Assembly (NCBI GenBank): GCA_031771865.1
Contig: JASISA010000007.1
Coordinates: 496,001 to 560,000 of the forward strand
DNA: 64,000 bases
Source of the DNA: Nothophaeocryptopus gaeumannii
Lineage: Eukaryota; Ascomycota; Dothideomycetes; Mycosphaerellales; Mycosphaerellaceae
Direction of reading: 5' to 3'
Shown here: one piece after another, positions 54,275 to 64,000 of the stretch
Layout of the letters: each line of letters opens with the position of its first letter
Position numbering within the stretch: position 1 is the first letter of the stretch
Notes under the pieces: model-generated
Told to the model about the DNA's origin: nothing
The model's input: only the letters and a program-made list of their open reading frames with translations
Database searches by the model: none
Program-made: the position numbers and the translations under genes

Positions 54275-56428
54275 ATGTACTTTCGTTCATTTCCTCCTCT
54301 CCTTGTCTGCGTCGCTCTCTGGACTGCACATATTAGCACACTAAGCTTGAAGAGCACCAAAACCACTGGCATTCTGCCAACAAGCACGAGCGTGGCACAG
54401 CGACTCCTGACGGCGTCAAGCACATTGGAACAGACACGAAATACAACCATCACCTCGATTCCTGGCTTATGGTCGCAACACTGCTACGACGATGGACCTC
54501 CATGTACGGCTTACTGCCGACCCAACGATACCCGATGCCAGAGCGCCGTGAAGTCGATTGCTGAGACTTGCAGTCCACTATGGAGCAGCTACTTGGACGT
54601 TGAGCTACATCTCTCGTCTCCTGGGCCGGGTTGGACGTCGACTGTCATTACATCTGCTGGTTATGCCACGAGTCGTACTGTCACATACTCGGTGTATACT
54701 TCATTCAGCACCGCCGATGCCACGTTCGTGAAGTGGAATCAATCGCATGATGGAATGACCACTTTCACGCCGGTCTATGGCCTGGGCAGTCCTGTACGCA
54801 CCTACTCTCTGTTCACGGGCTCAGTACCGGCCACTACGATCACCAGCTGGACGGCACCGACGCCAGATTGTGTGTATACCGCCCTGGCAACTACACCTAC
54901 GACTGAGAGCTGCGGGCCCTGTACATTGGAAGGCGGGACTGTTGGGTTGTACTTCTGGCCGCCGGTGCCGACATCTAGTGCGGCCAACTCCTCGAAGGCA
55001 TCGCTGCCCCTCTCTACAGTGCTCGACGGAACTACACTGTATTCGCCAACAGTCTACATCTCTTTAGCAACAGCTTTTGCGACAAATCAATGCCGCCAAG
55101 TCGGACAGAGACATCATGGAACTTTATTGGCCTTGGACCCAACAGACGTATCGACTCAGATTCAGACGGGTGGTAAGGTATGGGCTAATAGTTTTGGTCA
55201 ACTGCATTATGAAGACCTCGTTGGTCTTCCGCCGGCTACAAACTACCAGCTTCAGCCTTCTTGTCTGGTCTTTGGGTGCATGACGATGGCGAATACGTTC
55301 AGCCCGACGCTGAGCGTGCCGGGTCAGCTCAGGTCTATGGATTCGGCTTGGTCGAGTTGTGAGCTTCCTTTGCAGGGGTTGTGAGTATAGAATCGCGACG
55401 GTTTAAGCAGCGGTTGTGCTGATCTTTCTAGATACGATCCACCGAAAGCGCTGACTGCGGCGAGTGTTGCTGCCAGTGCGACTGTCCCAAGTGCGCAGAC
55501 GTCTACGGAGGGCTCGGCTTCTCCTGCTGAAAGTCCGTCGACGAGCCAGCCTCCTCAGACTGATGCGCCGACTCCAACACAACCGATCGTGACATCATCC
55601 GTTATCAGTGGTCTTGTAAGCATCATCGCTGGGGCATCTCCTAAGCAGGCTGCACCAAAATCTCTAAGCAAGAGTGGAGGTGCTATCACCGATACATCAT
55701 TCGCATCAGACCGAGATCCGTCTTCGAGCACCACGGTCAAGAGCAGCGGTGTCACCTTGGTCTACAATCCGTCATCTTTCGGGGTGCCAATGGCTAGCCC
55801 AGCAGCGATTGTGTCGTCGGAGCCCTCTCGAAGATGGCCTCACGTGTCGATGAACAGCAAGAGCCAATTTATCGTCAATGGGCAGACTCTGGATACTGAG
55901 ACGCCAATAACGCTCTCACAAGGAGAGGAGGCACTTACTGTTCACATACTCACATCGAGTGACGCGATATTCGTTGCACTTGGGACTAGCAGCACCGTAC
56001 TCCTCGCCGGCCACACCACTGCCAAGGCTCAGGAATCGACGACAGCTGCTCCTTTGAGTGTCTCGCGGGACGAACAAGGAGAGCTGGTCGTTGAAGGCGC
56101 AACTTTGCAATCCGGCTCGGATACAATCCTAGGATCTGGAACTGCGAGAACAACAATTGCGGCGACAACGATCGGTCAGCTTCCTGCGATTGTGATTGAT
56201 GGAACGCGAACACAGGTCCTAGAAACTCCTCATTCGTCTTTTTCGGGATCTAGTTCAGATGTGAGGCTGCCTGCGGTCACTTCTGTGGAGTCTGTCACGA
56301 CTAGACCATCGCACACAGGAACAGGCACATCGTCAGAATCCACAGAGGCCGCAAATAAAGGCTTGAGGCTCGGGGCAGTCACCTTTCCGGCACTTTTTGC
56401 AGCTGTGCTGAGCTTGTTGGCTGTTTGA
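54275..56428 (+). CDS. Secreted Ser/Thr-rich, probably GPI-anchored surface protein
   Basis: Exons 54275-55380 and 55432-56428 encode 700 aa; the 51-nt intron is GT-AG, phase 2 (joins PLQGL to YDPPKAL). The N-terminal signal peptide is RSFPPLLVCVALWTA. The ectodomain is Thr/Ser-rich with about ten cysteines, including CYDDGPPCTAYCRPND-like spacing and ESCGPCTLEGG, suggesting disulphides. A long serine/threonine/proline stretch follows (residues about 370-450), then repeats of a SQFIVNGQTLDTETPITLSQ type, where the words ...NGQTL and ...GATLQSG recur as in fungal adhesin-like surface proteins. The C-terminus is a GPI signal: small residues in ESTEAANKG, then AVTFPALFAAVLSLLAV. Its role is presumably in the wall or at the surface; no enzyme motif is seen. 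Confidence 0.75.
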
Positions 56429-57666
56429 GCACATACCATGAGGAAGCCATATTATTTCCTCGTTTGATGTCTGAGAACTCTTTTCGACATATCTGCTCTG
56501 AAGTCAGATTCTTGCCGCCCAGCGTTGCACGAAGGTGGGTATGAGCAGCTGCCCGATCATACAAGCCTTAGGACCAGCAAACTTATCAACCGCTCGTTTG
56601 AGCATCTCCAACAAGTGTACAACAAGTGGCGGCGAAACGTTTGTTCTCGAAGAGCACAGCATGCAACATTGTCTCAGGAGACGCAGAAGCTCGCGAAAGC
56701 TGGTATTGTGCTGGCGGTAAGGCGAGTGGGCTCTGCTATATGTTGGCCAGATTTCATTCAATTCTTGGGTGTGGCAGAGAGAATACGCGCCAGATGCATA
56801 GAAGTGTAGCAGAGTGTCTCGTCTTCGAGGAGCGGATGGTAGATATCTAGACCACGCGTTTCGATCATTTGCGTGGCTTTCGCGTTTCAGAGAGCTGATT
56901 CGTCGTAAAGTCTGGATTGCGGGAGCGTCCGAGCCAAGCCGGCCCAAGCGTCTCCAATGGGCTCCCGGAACACGCACTTCACCTCTCCTGCTACCACTCT
57001 TCGCACATAGGGGCCGCTCCATCGTGAAACGTCGAACTTGCCATCGAAGCCAACGTCGATTGTGGCAGTCCGGAGCACTGGAACGATGGAGCCTTCGGCA
57101 GCAGACATCATGCAGAACACTGCACCTCGCCGCGGCCGTCTGCATGCCCATTCGCGAACAGCCATGTGGGAATCCGTCCGCGTTCTTTGGTGACAAGTCC
57201 TCTGTCCGACATGAGTGGTTGCAAGAGGCGGCTCATGATATCTCTTGTATCAAGATTTCAGTCGCCGCCATCCGCATGGCGGAACGTGAGAAGTCGAGCC
57301 CCCCACGGCACTTTCGGTTAGTGTTCTTGTTAGAGAGTTTGCAAAATCTGGGCCGAGATGGATACCTGCCGCCGCCGCCGTCGAAGCCAGGTAGACCGAA
57401 TGGGAAGCAGCAGAGGCCTTTGCGATTGTGATCCGGCTCATGTTCCGCTGCTACACCTGCGTGCTGCAGATACGCGTTAGTCGTTTGTCGAGCAGGTCCT
57501 GGGGGTATGTATACAGCCTACTCCCTTTCCCTGTCTAACCTTCCCTCCTCCTGCCCACGATCTGTATCATCGTTCCCAGTCGATAGACTCCTCTTCGTTC
57601 CTATTGCTTGTTACTTCCAGCGTCGTTGACGACGCACCCACACTCATTTACACTCTTTATACAAAA
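56429..57666. other. Intergenic, 1.2 kb
   Basis: Two overlapping opposite frames (56504-57196 minus, 56814-57431 plus) mirror each other and have no family pattern, so neither is accepted. The last 150 bp are pyrimidine-rich on the plus strand and include ACTCTTTATACAAAA right before the GH16 start. Confidence 0.45.
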
Positions 57667-59098
57667 ATGCCTTTCTCTACGCTCCTTACTAGCCTTGCGC
57701 TGTTCAGCACCACTGGTTGGGCTGCATACGTCCTAGAAGACGACTACTTCGCAAATGGCTTTTTCAACGAATTCTCTTTCTGGGATACGACTGATCCGAC
57801 GAATGGCTTTGTGGCTTACCAGAGCCAGAGCTCTGCTCAATCCATGGGATTGATCAATCAGACTGATGGAAACATCAAGATGATGGTGGATAGCACCAAT
57901 AATTCGCCTAATGGACGACCGAGCGTTCGAATTACAAGCAACAAGTCGTACAGTTCTGGATTGGTCGTCATCGATATCGAACATATGCCCGGCGGTATCT
58001 GCGGGACATGGTATGCTTCCCACGATCACATTGGCAGGGATCAAGGACGCTGACTTTTGTAGGCCCGCGTTCTGGATGGTCGGCCCCAACTGGCCAAACG
58101 GAGGCGAAATTGACATCTTCGAAGGCGTCAATGACCAAACCGCCAACGACATCACCTTACACACCGGCCCTGGATGCTCCGTCAGCAACAGCGGTGGTTT
58201 CTCAGGAACGATGAAATACACATCTTGCGCATCGAGCGGCGACGATAACAATGGCTGCCAGATCGCCGCCAGCGATACCAAGACGTACGGAGGCGGCTTC
58301 AACGAGAACGGTGGAGGTGTCTACGCAACCGAGTGGACGGGCGAATACATCTCCGTTTACTTCTTCCCTCGCGGCTCCGTACCAGACGACGTCCTCGGTG
58401 ACTCTCCTTCCCCTTCGGGCTGGGGCATGCCCATCGCGAAATTCACCGGCGATTGCGACTTCGCCTCCGCCTTTACCGACCAGCAACTCGTTTTCGACAC
58501 TACCTTCTGCGGCGACTGGGCTGGCAAGACGTGGTCTTCCTCCTCGTGTGCTCAAAAGGCGGATACCTGCCAAGAATATGTGCAGAATAACCCAGAAGCT
58601 TTCGCGGATGCATACTGGTCTGTCAACGCGTTGAAGGTCTACGCTGCCAATGGTGCCGCATCTTCTTCCGCTCCTCTTTCGACATATATCGCGACTTCGA
58701 CGAGTATGGTCTATGTCACCCCGCCCGTACCGACTTACGAACCAATCTCCACTGCTGCTCCTATCCCGCAAACAACCTTCGCGACACAACCATCCGGCTG
58801 GGCGCCTGTCGTCGGTCCCTCAGGTAGCGTGGACTGGGGTCAGTCGCCTGCGGCAAGCAGTCCGGCAGAATCGAGCTCGGGATCGGGAGGATGGGGCCCT
58901 GTTGTTGAACCTGATGGGTCGATCGGGCAAGGAGGAGGTTCGGCAACGACGGCGGCGGCTGCCGAGCAGACCAGTGGTGGTGGATGGTGGGAGACGGGGA
59001 ATGATGGGAGTGCGCACTACGATGGGAATGGGAGTCATAGGCGGGCGAGAGCGAGACATCTCGGGGCGCATAAGAGGCATGCTGGGCGGAAGTTGTGA
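57667..59098 (+). CDS. Secreted GH16 endo-1,3(4)-beta-glucanase
   Basis: Cleaves beta-1,3(4)-glucans, in remodelling of the own wall or degradation of plant or fungal glucans. Exons 57667-58010 and 58063-59098 encode 459 aa; the 52-nt intron joins GICGTW to PAFWMVGPNWP. The signal peptide is residues 1-19 (LLTSLALFSTTGWA). The GH16 catalytic motif GGEIDIFEGV places the nucleophile at E130, D132 and the acid/base E135. Further family marks are HTGPGCSV, TYGGGFNENGGGVYATEWTG and FPRGSVPDDV; the domain ends near FADAYWSVNALKVY (about 325). The C-terminal 130 residues are Ser/Pro/Gly-rich with a twice-used GWxPVVxPxGS element, then a basic end (RRARARHLGAHKRHAGRKL) with no GPI signal. Probably secreted or wall-bound. 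Confidence 0.92.
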
Positions 59099-59370
59099 GG
59101 AATTGGGGGGTAGAGGTTTGGCTTTTGATAGCGACATGGTAGCGGATTATGTACAAAGTACTTTGGGGCATTGAATGTTCGCCCAAACGGCTATTCTTTG
59201 CCATGATTGCCTCAGGGTGTTCCTTGGTTCATCCAAGCGACTTTTGGCCCAAGCGTGCGCCAGTGGGACGATAGAGACCACCATATACATTTCCAAGCTC
59301 CTGCTCATGAGTCCAGAAGGCAGCTGTGCACTGGTACGTGTGGGCGGCGTGCTGGCAGCAGAGTTCCGTG

Positions 59371-60210
59371 CTAGACTTTGAGCTCGAGCGGGCGGGCGTA
59401 CTTGGTCCGATAGCAGTTCTCCACGCCGGCTGCATGCTCGTGGAAGAGGCATCTGATGCTGTTAGCAAATGCTCCTTGATGCTCGTACCAGAATCGTTGA
59501 AGTGCTTTGCTTACCTGGCGACCGCAGGGATGGTCTTCTCAGTGTTGTTTGCCACCTGGTGTTGCGCCAGATCTTTAAGAAAGCCGACGCAGTCATCCTC
59601 TGATAGCAACGCAGTGTTCTTGCCGTCGGCGATGCGATGGACGAAGAAATTTCTGGCGGGCGAATCAGGCAGCGTCTTCTCCCAGACCAGTGCTCTGATA
59701 GAGCTATCTGGGACATAACATAATCCATCAGAGCCCACAGTGAGTGACTGTACGGCTATGGCATCCATTACTGCGTCCTTGAAGTCCCCGTCCATCAGCA
59801 TGTCGCCAAGAAAGTAGGCATCCGTTAGTCGATCATATGCCTTATACTCTCGCCGCTCGCTAGGACTTGCGCTGTCGATGTACACAGAACGGCGATACAG
59901 CCAGTTGAGGTAGACATTGAAGACGCGGAAATCCTCGCGTGGTAACTCCACCACTCGGCGCTTGCCCGATTGCCATTCTTTCTTCAGCGCGGACTTGAAA
60001 ACCTCAGAGCCGCTACACAGAGAACTTTCCGGGACGTGGAATAGCTTGGACGGGGTACCGAGGTTGACGATGACAGGCGGAGCAGTGAAGCTGGCGGAGT
60101 CAGCGCTGATGATGTCTTGATCGCACTCGTACTTACTCAATAGCTTCGGTATGTGGCCTCGACAAATGAGTGACCGTGATCGCGTTGGCCTTTTTCTTCT
60201 TATCCGCCAT
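59371..60210 (-). CDS. BTB/POZ domain protein
   Basis: Three exons: 60210-60137, 60090-59515 and 59458-59371, 245 aa. The introns are 46 and 56 nt. The spliced start MADKKKKANAITVTHLSRPH joins through EAID to FTAPPVIVNLGTPSKLFHVP, the first BTB strand; the frame upstream of 60137 in the unspliced reading lacks a Met and is not used. The BTB core goes on with SLCSGSEVFKSALKKEWQSG, VVELPREDFRVFNVYLNWLY and the helical YKAYDRLTDAYFLGDMLMDG. The last exon supplies the IRCLFHEHAAGVENCY ending seen in this ascomycete BTB subgroup. Such stand-alone BTB proteins are candidate cullin-3 adaptors or dimerisation modules; the partner is unknown. Convergent with the GH16 gene. Confidence 0.8.
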
Positions 60211-60770
60211 GCTGTAGTAGGTACGTCGGTTGCTATCGACCTTGGACACACGATGTCTGCGGAGAAGTTCTCAGGTGCGAAAATTAAAATCGAAAGCGAT
60301 TCGAAATGGGGTTGCCCCGCGCTAGCGGCGTTTGCATGTGAAAGCAGTCCTGCACCTGCTGCACTTGCTGCGGCTCAGCGCATCCCGCACGAACAGTCAT
60401 CCCGCCGGCAAATTTCTCAGTCTAGTTTCACTCTTCTCCAACGTAGGACTTCAAGCGAACCTGGCACTCGTAACTGCACTCAATGAGCTCGGGAACATAC
60501 ACATCGACTTCTACCATTTCTTCCGTGGTCCAGGCATGACCTCAGCCGTAGACGCGCGAGGCCGAGTTCGCTGCGTTTGCGACATGTGCTGGAGAGCGTT
60601 GATCAACTTCTCATCTTCATGTTGACCTGACACCGTCGCCCGGCGGGAAGTCTGTGTTGCGAAACGCAATGAACGTATCTCGCAGAGAGAACCGGTTTCC
60701 ATCATGGTCACCTTGGTGTTGATGGTCATCCCGTTCTTGGTATTGGGACGCGTCAAAAGCAATCTCACAC
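60211..60770. other. Intergenic, 0.56 kb
   Basis: Upstream region of the BTB gene and 3' side of the next minus-strand gene. No recognisable frame or repeat. Confidence 0.45.
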
Positions 60771-61506
60771 TCAATCCACGTCCATTGCATCTGGATCCGG
60801 CTCCGGACCGTGCTCAGCTAGCGGTTCCACGATGTATCCAGTACTGTACCCATGCGCCGTCTCCACCGGCTCATCGTGCTCACTCGACTCGTACTTGTTC
60901 TTCATATCACTGTGCCTCGCATCCTCGGCAGCCTTCGCGCGTGCCCTGCGCCTTGACTCCATGATGGCCTTCCTGACCGAGTCGTGGCCTTCGTCGACTG
61001 TGAGCGACTTGGGCACATTGTACAGTATCATCTGCTGCTCTTCACTTCCCTCGTCTTTTTGACCCATGAGTACATGTTTGGGTATCTTCGTGAAGCGCTT
61101 CTCAATGTCGGGTAGGAAGATTAGCTTCTCTTCCTCTGACTCTACATCTGCGAGCTCTTCATCGAGGTTGTGTATGTAGACGCGATCGCGCGTGTCATCG
61201 ACTTGCATCTCTCCATCGTCGCTGGGTTTGACTACTTTGGTCTTGCCATTGGTCGCGACGGGTGCGGCTGGACTCGGCGGTCGTGAGACGGGGATGTAGT
61301 AGTTGCTGTTTCCATTGACATTGGCACCTGCACGCCATATATGTTAGATTATACCAAGAAGCGCATAGTAATCCTGGCTTTGACTTACCCAAGTTCAATA
61401 AGTTGAAGCGCTTTGTGAATCGCTCGGCGTCGGTGGTGAGGTTTGACTCATCGGCTCGCCGTTTCCTTCCTGCGATGTCCCCTCCACCTGCGTTGGATGG
61501 CCACAT
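60771..61506 (-). CDS. Conserved fungal protein, unknown function
   Basis: Exons 61506-61389 and 61327-60771 encode 224 aa; the 61-nt intron (donor GTAAGT, acceptor GCAG) is phase 1, joining FNLLNLG to ANVNGNSNYY. The start MWPSNAGGGDIAGRKRRADE is followed by DAERFTKRFNLLNL, a Pro-rich linker and a well-conserved-looking acidic core, VYIHNLDEELADVESEEEKL, then IFLPDIEKRFTKIPKHVLMG. A basic helix (RKAIMESRRRARAKAAEDAR) and an acidic tail ending DPDAMDVD follow. The pattern suggests a soluble nuclear or nucleolar factor. I cannot name the family. It is divergent from alanyl-tRNA synthetase, separated by only 120-243 bp. Confidence 0.72.
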
Positions 61507-61626
61507 CGCATAACAACCATCACCGCCGAGAATCTTGCACCTGTCTCCACATTCAGAGGGAAGACTGAGGAACGCGCTGGCTAGTCCCGCACAGCTGAAG
61601 CTGAAGTGAGCAGCGAAAGTGAGTGC
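61507..61626. promoter_or_regulatory. Compact divergent promoter, unknown gene / AlaRS
   Basis: Only 120 bp separate the minus-strand start (61506) from the upstream AlaRS ATG (61627). If the long AlaRS form is made, its transcript must begin inside this gap. No TATA box was seen, consistent with a housekeeping promoter. Confidence 0.5.
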
Positions 61627-64000
61627 ATGAAGTTGAGCCTCAAGCTCCTCCGCCGCCCAGCATCCACCTCGAACTTTTTGTGCGTTTCTAGAACCTGCGC
61701 TTGGAAACGACCACACCACCCTCGATTGTTACGCACGAGCACACGCAACATGGCCTCCGCGACAGGCCAGGCGCCTGAGTGGAGTGCCCCGAAGGTGCGA
61801 AAGACATTCATTGAGTGAGTATACCGCCCGTTATTTCACATCAATAGCTCCGCCACTAGGATGTCCTTACTCCACGAGCACGTGAGCAGACACAAGCACA
61901 CAATGCCTTCGAAAACAACCTTCTTTTCAAGGGAACTTCTCTCTTGCTGCATCTCGCTAACAGTTCGGAAGGTACTTCGAAAAGAATGGCCACACATTTG
62001 TGCCAAGCAGCAGTGTTGTCCCACTGTCAGACCCCACACTTCTCTTCACCAATGCTGGCATGAACCAGTATAAGTCCATATTCCTTGGGACTGTCGACCG
62101 AGATTCAGACTTCGCCAAACTGAAGCGCGCTGCCAACTCGCAGAAATGTATCCGTGCGGGTGGCAAGCACAACGACCTGGACGATGTCGGCAAGGACTCA
62201 TACCACCACACCTTCTTCGAGATGTTGGGTAATTGGTCATTCGGCGACTACTTCAAGAAGGAGGCTATCACCTACTCTTGGGACCTACTCACCAAAGTCT
62301 ACGGTCTCGAGCCCGAACGCTTGTACGTGACCTACTTCGAGGGCAAGCCTGATTCCGGTCTCGAACCTGATCTGGAGGCGAAGGACTTCTGGCTGGCTGT
62401 TGGTGTTCCGGAAGATCACATCTTGACTGGTGATATGAAGGACAACTTCTGGGAAATGGGTGATCAGGGTCCTTGTGGGCCATGTTCCGAAATCCACTAC
62501 GACCGCATTGGAGGCCGGAATGCATCAAGCCTTGTCAACCAGGACGACCCCAATGTCATCGAGATCTGGAATAACGTCTTCATTCAATACAATAGAGAAC
62601 CCGACAAGTCACTGAAGCCTTTACCTGCGAAGCACATCGACACCGGTCTGGGCTTTGAGCGACTAGTGTCCATTCTGCAAAAGAAATCTTCGAACTACGA
62701 CACCGATGTCTTCACGCCACTATTTGCGAGGATTCAAGAGATCACCGGTGCGAGAGAATACCGCGGCAAATTCGGCGATGAGGACCACGATGGCATCGAC
62801 ACCGCATACAGAGTCGTTGCTGACCACGTACGGTTACTCACCTTTGCAATCTCGGATGGCGGTATTCCCAACAATGTTGGCCGTGGCTACGTTGTTCGGC
62901 GTGTGCTTCGTCGCGGTGCGCGCTACGCCCGCAAATACTTCAACACCGAGATCGGCGACTTCTTCGCCAAGATTGTGCCATCGCTCGTCGAGCAGATGGG
63001 CGACATGTTCCCTGAGATCAAGAAGAAGCAGGCCGAGGTCATCGAGATCCTGAACGAGGAGGAGATCTCATTCGCGAAGACTCTGGATCGAGGAGAGGCC
63101 ATGTTCGAGAAATACGCCCAGCAGTGCAAAGCCAACGGCTCGAAGACCCTCGCAGGTCCAGATGTCTGGCGACTTTACGATACATATGGTTTCCCAGTCG
63201 ACCTGACCAAGATCATGGCCGAAGAACGCGGACTGGACATCGTCGATAAGGACGTCGCAGAGGCACAGGAGAAGGCACGAGAGGCGTCCAAAGGCGTGAA
63301 GAAGGCCGGCGCTGAGCTCGTCAAGCTGGATGTGCACGATATCAATGCACTCGAGCAGATGGCTGATGTACCCAAGACAGACGACTCGCCGAAGTTCCAG
63401 AGGGACAACATTCACGCCGTCATTAAGGCTATCTACCACGGCCGCAAGTTCCTGCAGTCGACAGAGGAGGTACCGGAAGGCGAGCAATTTGGCGTCATTC
63501 TCGACCGGACCAACTTCTATGCCGAGCAGGGAGGTCAAGAATTCGATCAAGGTCGCATCCTGGTTGACGGAGAAGCCGAGATTGATGTCCAAAACGTTCA
63601 GCAGTATGCGGGCTACGTCTTGCACACTGGCTACATGAACTACGGCTTGCTGAAGGTCGGAGATGAGGTCTTGAGCGAATATGATGAGCTCCGACGCGCG
63701 CCTATTCGAAATAACCACACGGGCACACACATTCTCAACTTCGCTTTGCGGGAAGTGCTCGGCGAAGATGTGAACCAAAAAGGTTCGCTGGTCGCCCCAG
63801 AGAAGCTGCGCTTTGACTTCAGCCACAAGCAGGGCTGCTCAGATGCCGAGCTTGAGAAGATAGAAGAGCTGAGCACAAGCTACATTCGACAGAACAGCGA
63901 GGTGTACTCACAAGAGGTCTCGCTTGCGACTGCACGACAGATCGAGGGTGTCCGCGCTGTCTTTGGCGAGACATATCCAGATCCCGTGCGAGTCGTATCT
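61627..64000 (+). CDS. ALA1: Alanyl-tRNA synthetase, cytosolic and probably mitochondrial (partial, cut by window end)
   Basis: Charges tRNA-Ala. Exon 1 ends at 61814; a 157-nt intron (donor GTGAGT, acceptor GAAG) is phase 2; exon 2 starts at 61972 and runs past 64000, so the C-terminal part is outside. Two in-frame starts exist. ATG 61627 (T at -3, weak) adds 41 residues, MKLSLKLLRRPASTSNFLCV and a further Arg-rich, acid-free stretch, resembling a mitochondrial presequence. ATG 61750 (A at -3, strong) gives MASATGQAPEWSAPKVRKTF. The class II core has TNAGMNQYKSIFLGTVDRD (motif 1 region), CIRAGGKHNDLDDVGKDSYH (motif 2), and a motif 3 area around DTGLGFERL and NVGRGYVVRRVLRRG. The editing domain begins with FYAEQGGQEFDQGRILVDG and has the zinc HxxxH in NNHTGTHILNFAL. 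Dual targeting from one gene is known in yeast ALA1. Confidence 0.93.

Noticed and set aside
56504..57431. Two long opposite frames (230 and 205 codons)
   Set aside because: They mirror each other on opposite strands, have Arg/Ser-rich shadow composition and no motif. No splice model links either to a known family.
1..64000. tRNA, rRNA and CRISPR signals
   Set aside because: I looked for T-loop-like GGTTCGA(A/T)TCC patterns and regular direct repeats with spacers and saw none. The organism is a eukaryote, so CRISPR is not expected.

Overview
The window is nuclear DNA of a filamentous ascomycete. Most genes carry 46-60 nt introns with GTRNGT donors and CTAAC-like branch sites. Housekeeping proteins (Npl4, Sec66, Pim1/Lon, Mcd4, Caf120, Cps1, AlaRS) have fungal architectures, and 2EXR/F-box-like proteins are abundant, as in Dothideomycetes. 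I lean to a Mycosphaerellales-type dothideomycete; this is inference from gene style only. There is no prokaryotic, organellar, CRISPR or rRNA signal, and I saw no tRNA.

Layout. 0-2 kb: no supported gene. 2.1-5.7 kb: SEC66 and NPL4, divergent, serving ER translocation and Cdc48-dependent extraction of ubiquitinated proteins. 6.2-8.9 kb: two small unknown genes, the second with a 2EXR domain. 9.2-16.1 kb: a small secondary-metabolism locus. A one-module A-T-C synthetase and an FAD monooxygenase share a 1.08 kb divergent promoter that holds three copies of an 11-bp motif; an N-terminally shortened NmrA-like protein follows. 16.3-26.0 kb: core genes, namely mitochondrial Lon (with a GC-AG intron), MCD4 (GPI anchor ethanolamine phosphate transferase, with an unusual 788-nt intron) and a CHIP-type U-box ligase.

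26.0-36.9 kb is an accessory, decaying island. It holds a disabled amidase abutting the 3' half of a disabled flavin amine oxidase, and a 476-bp non-autonomous hAT-like element with 17-bp inverted ends and a near-perfect 8-bp target duplication inserted in the oxidase's 3' end. It also holds an intact UNC93-like transporter, a remnant of a penicillin acyltransferase-like (C45) gene, two decayed zinc-cluster regulators, and three 2EXR family members of which two have in-frame stops. Most stops can be explained by single C-to-T or G-to-A changes, as expected from RIP or deamination.

37.2-64 kb returns to mostly intact genes: carboxypeptidase S, a frameshifted 2EXR gene, a C2H2 factor, CAF120, a BAH-PHD chromatin reader, an atypical SDR, a GPI-anchored serine/threonine-rich protein, a secreted GH16 glucanase, a BTB protein, a conserved unknown, and alanyl-tRNA synthetase. 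The last is cut by the window end and has two in-frame start codons that would give mitochondrial and cytosolic forms.

Exon borders were set by hand from splice consensus, reading phase and family continuity. Family names rest on recognised sequence patterns, without database searches.
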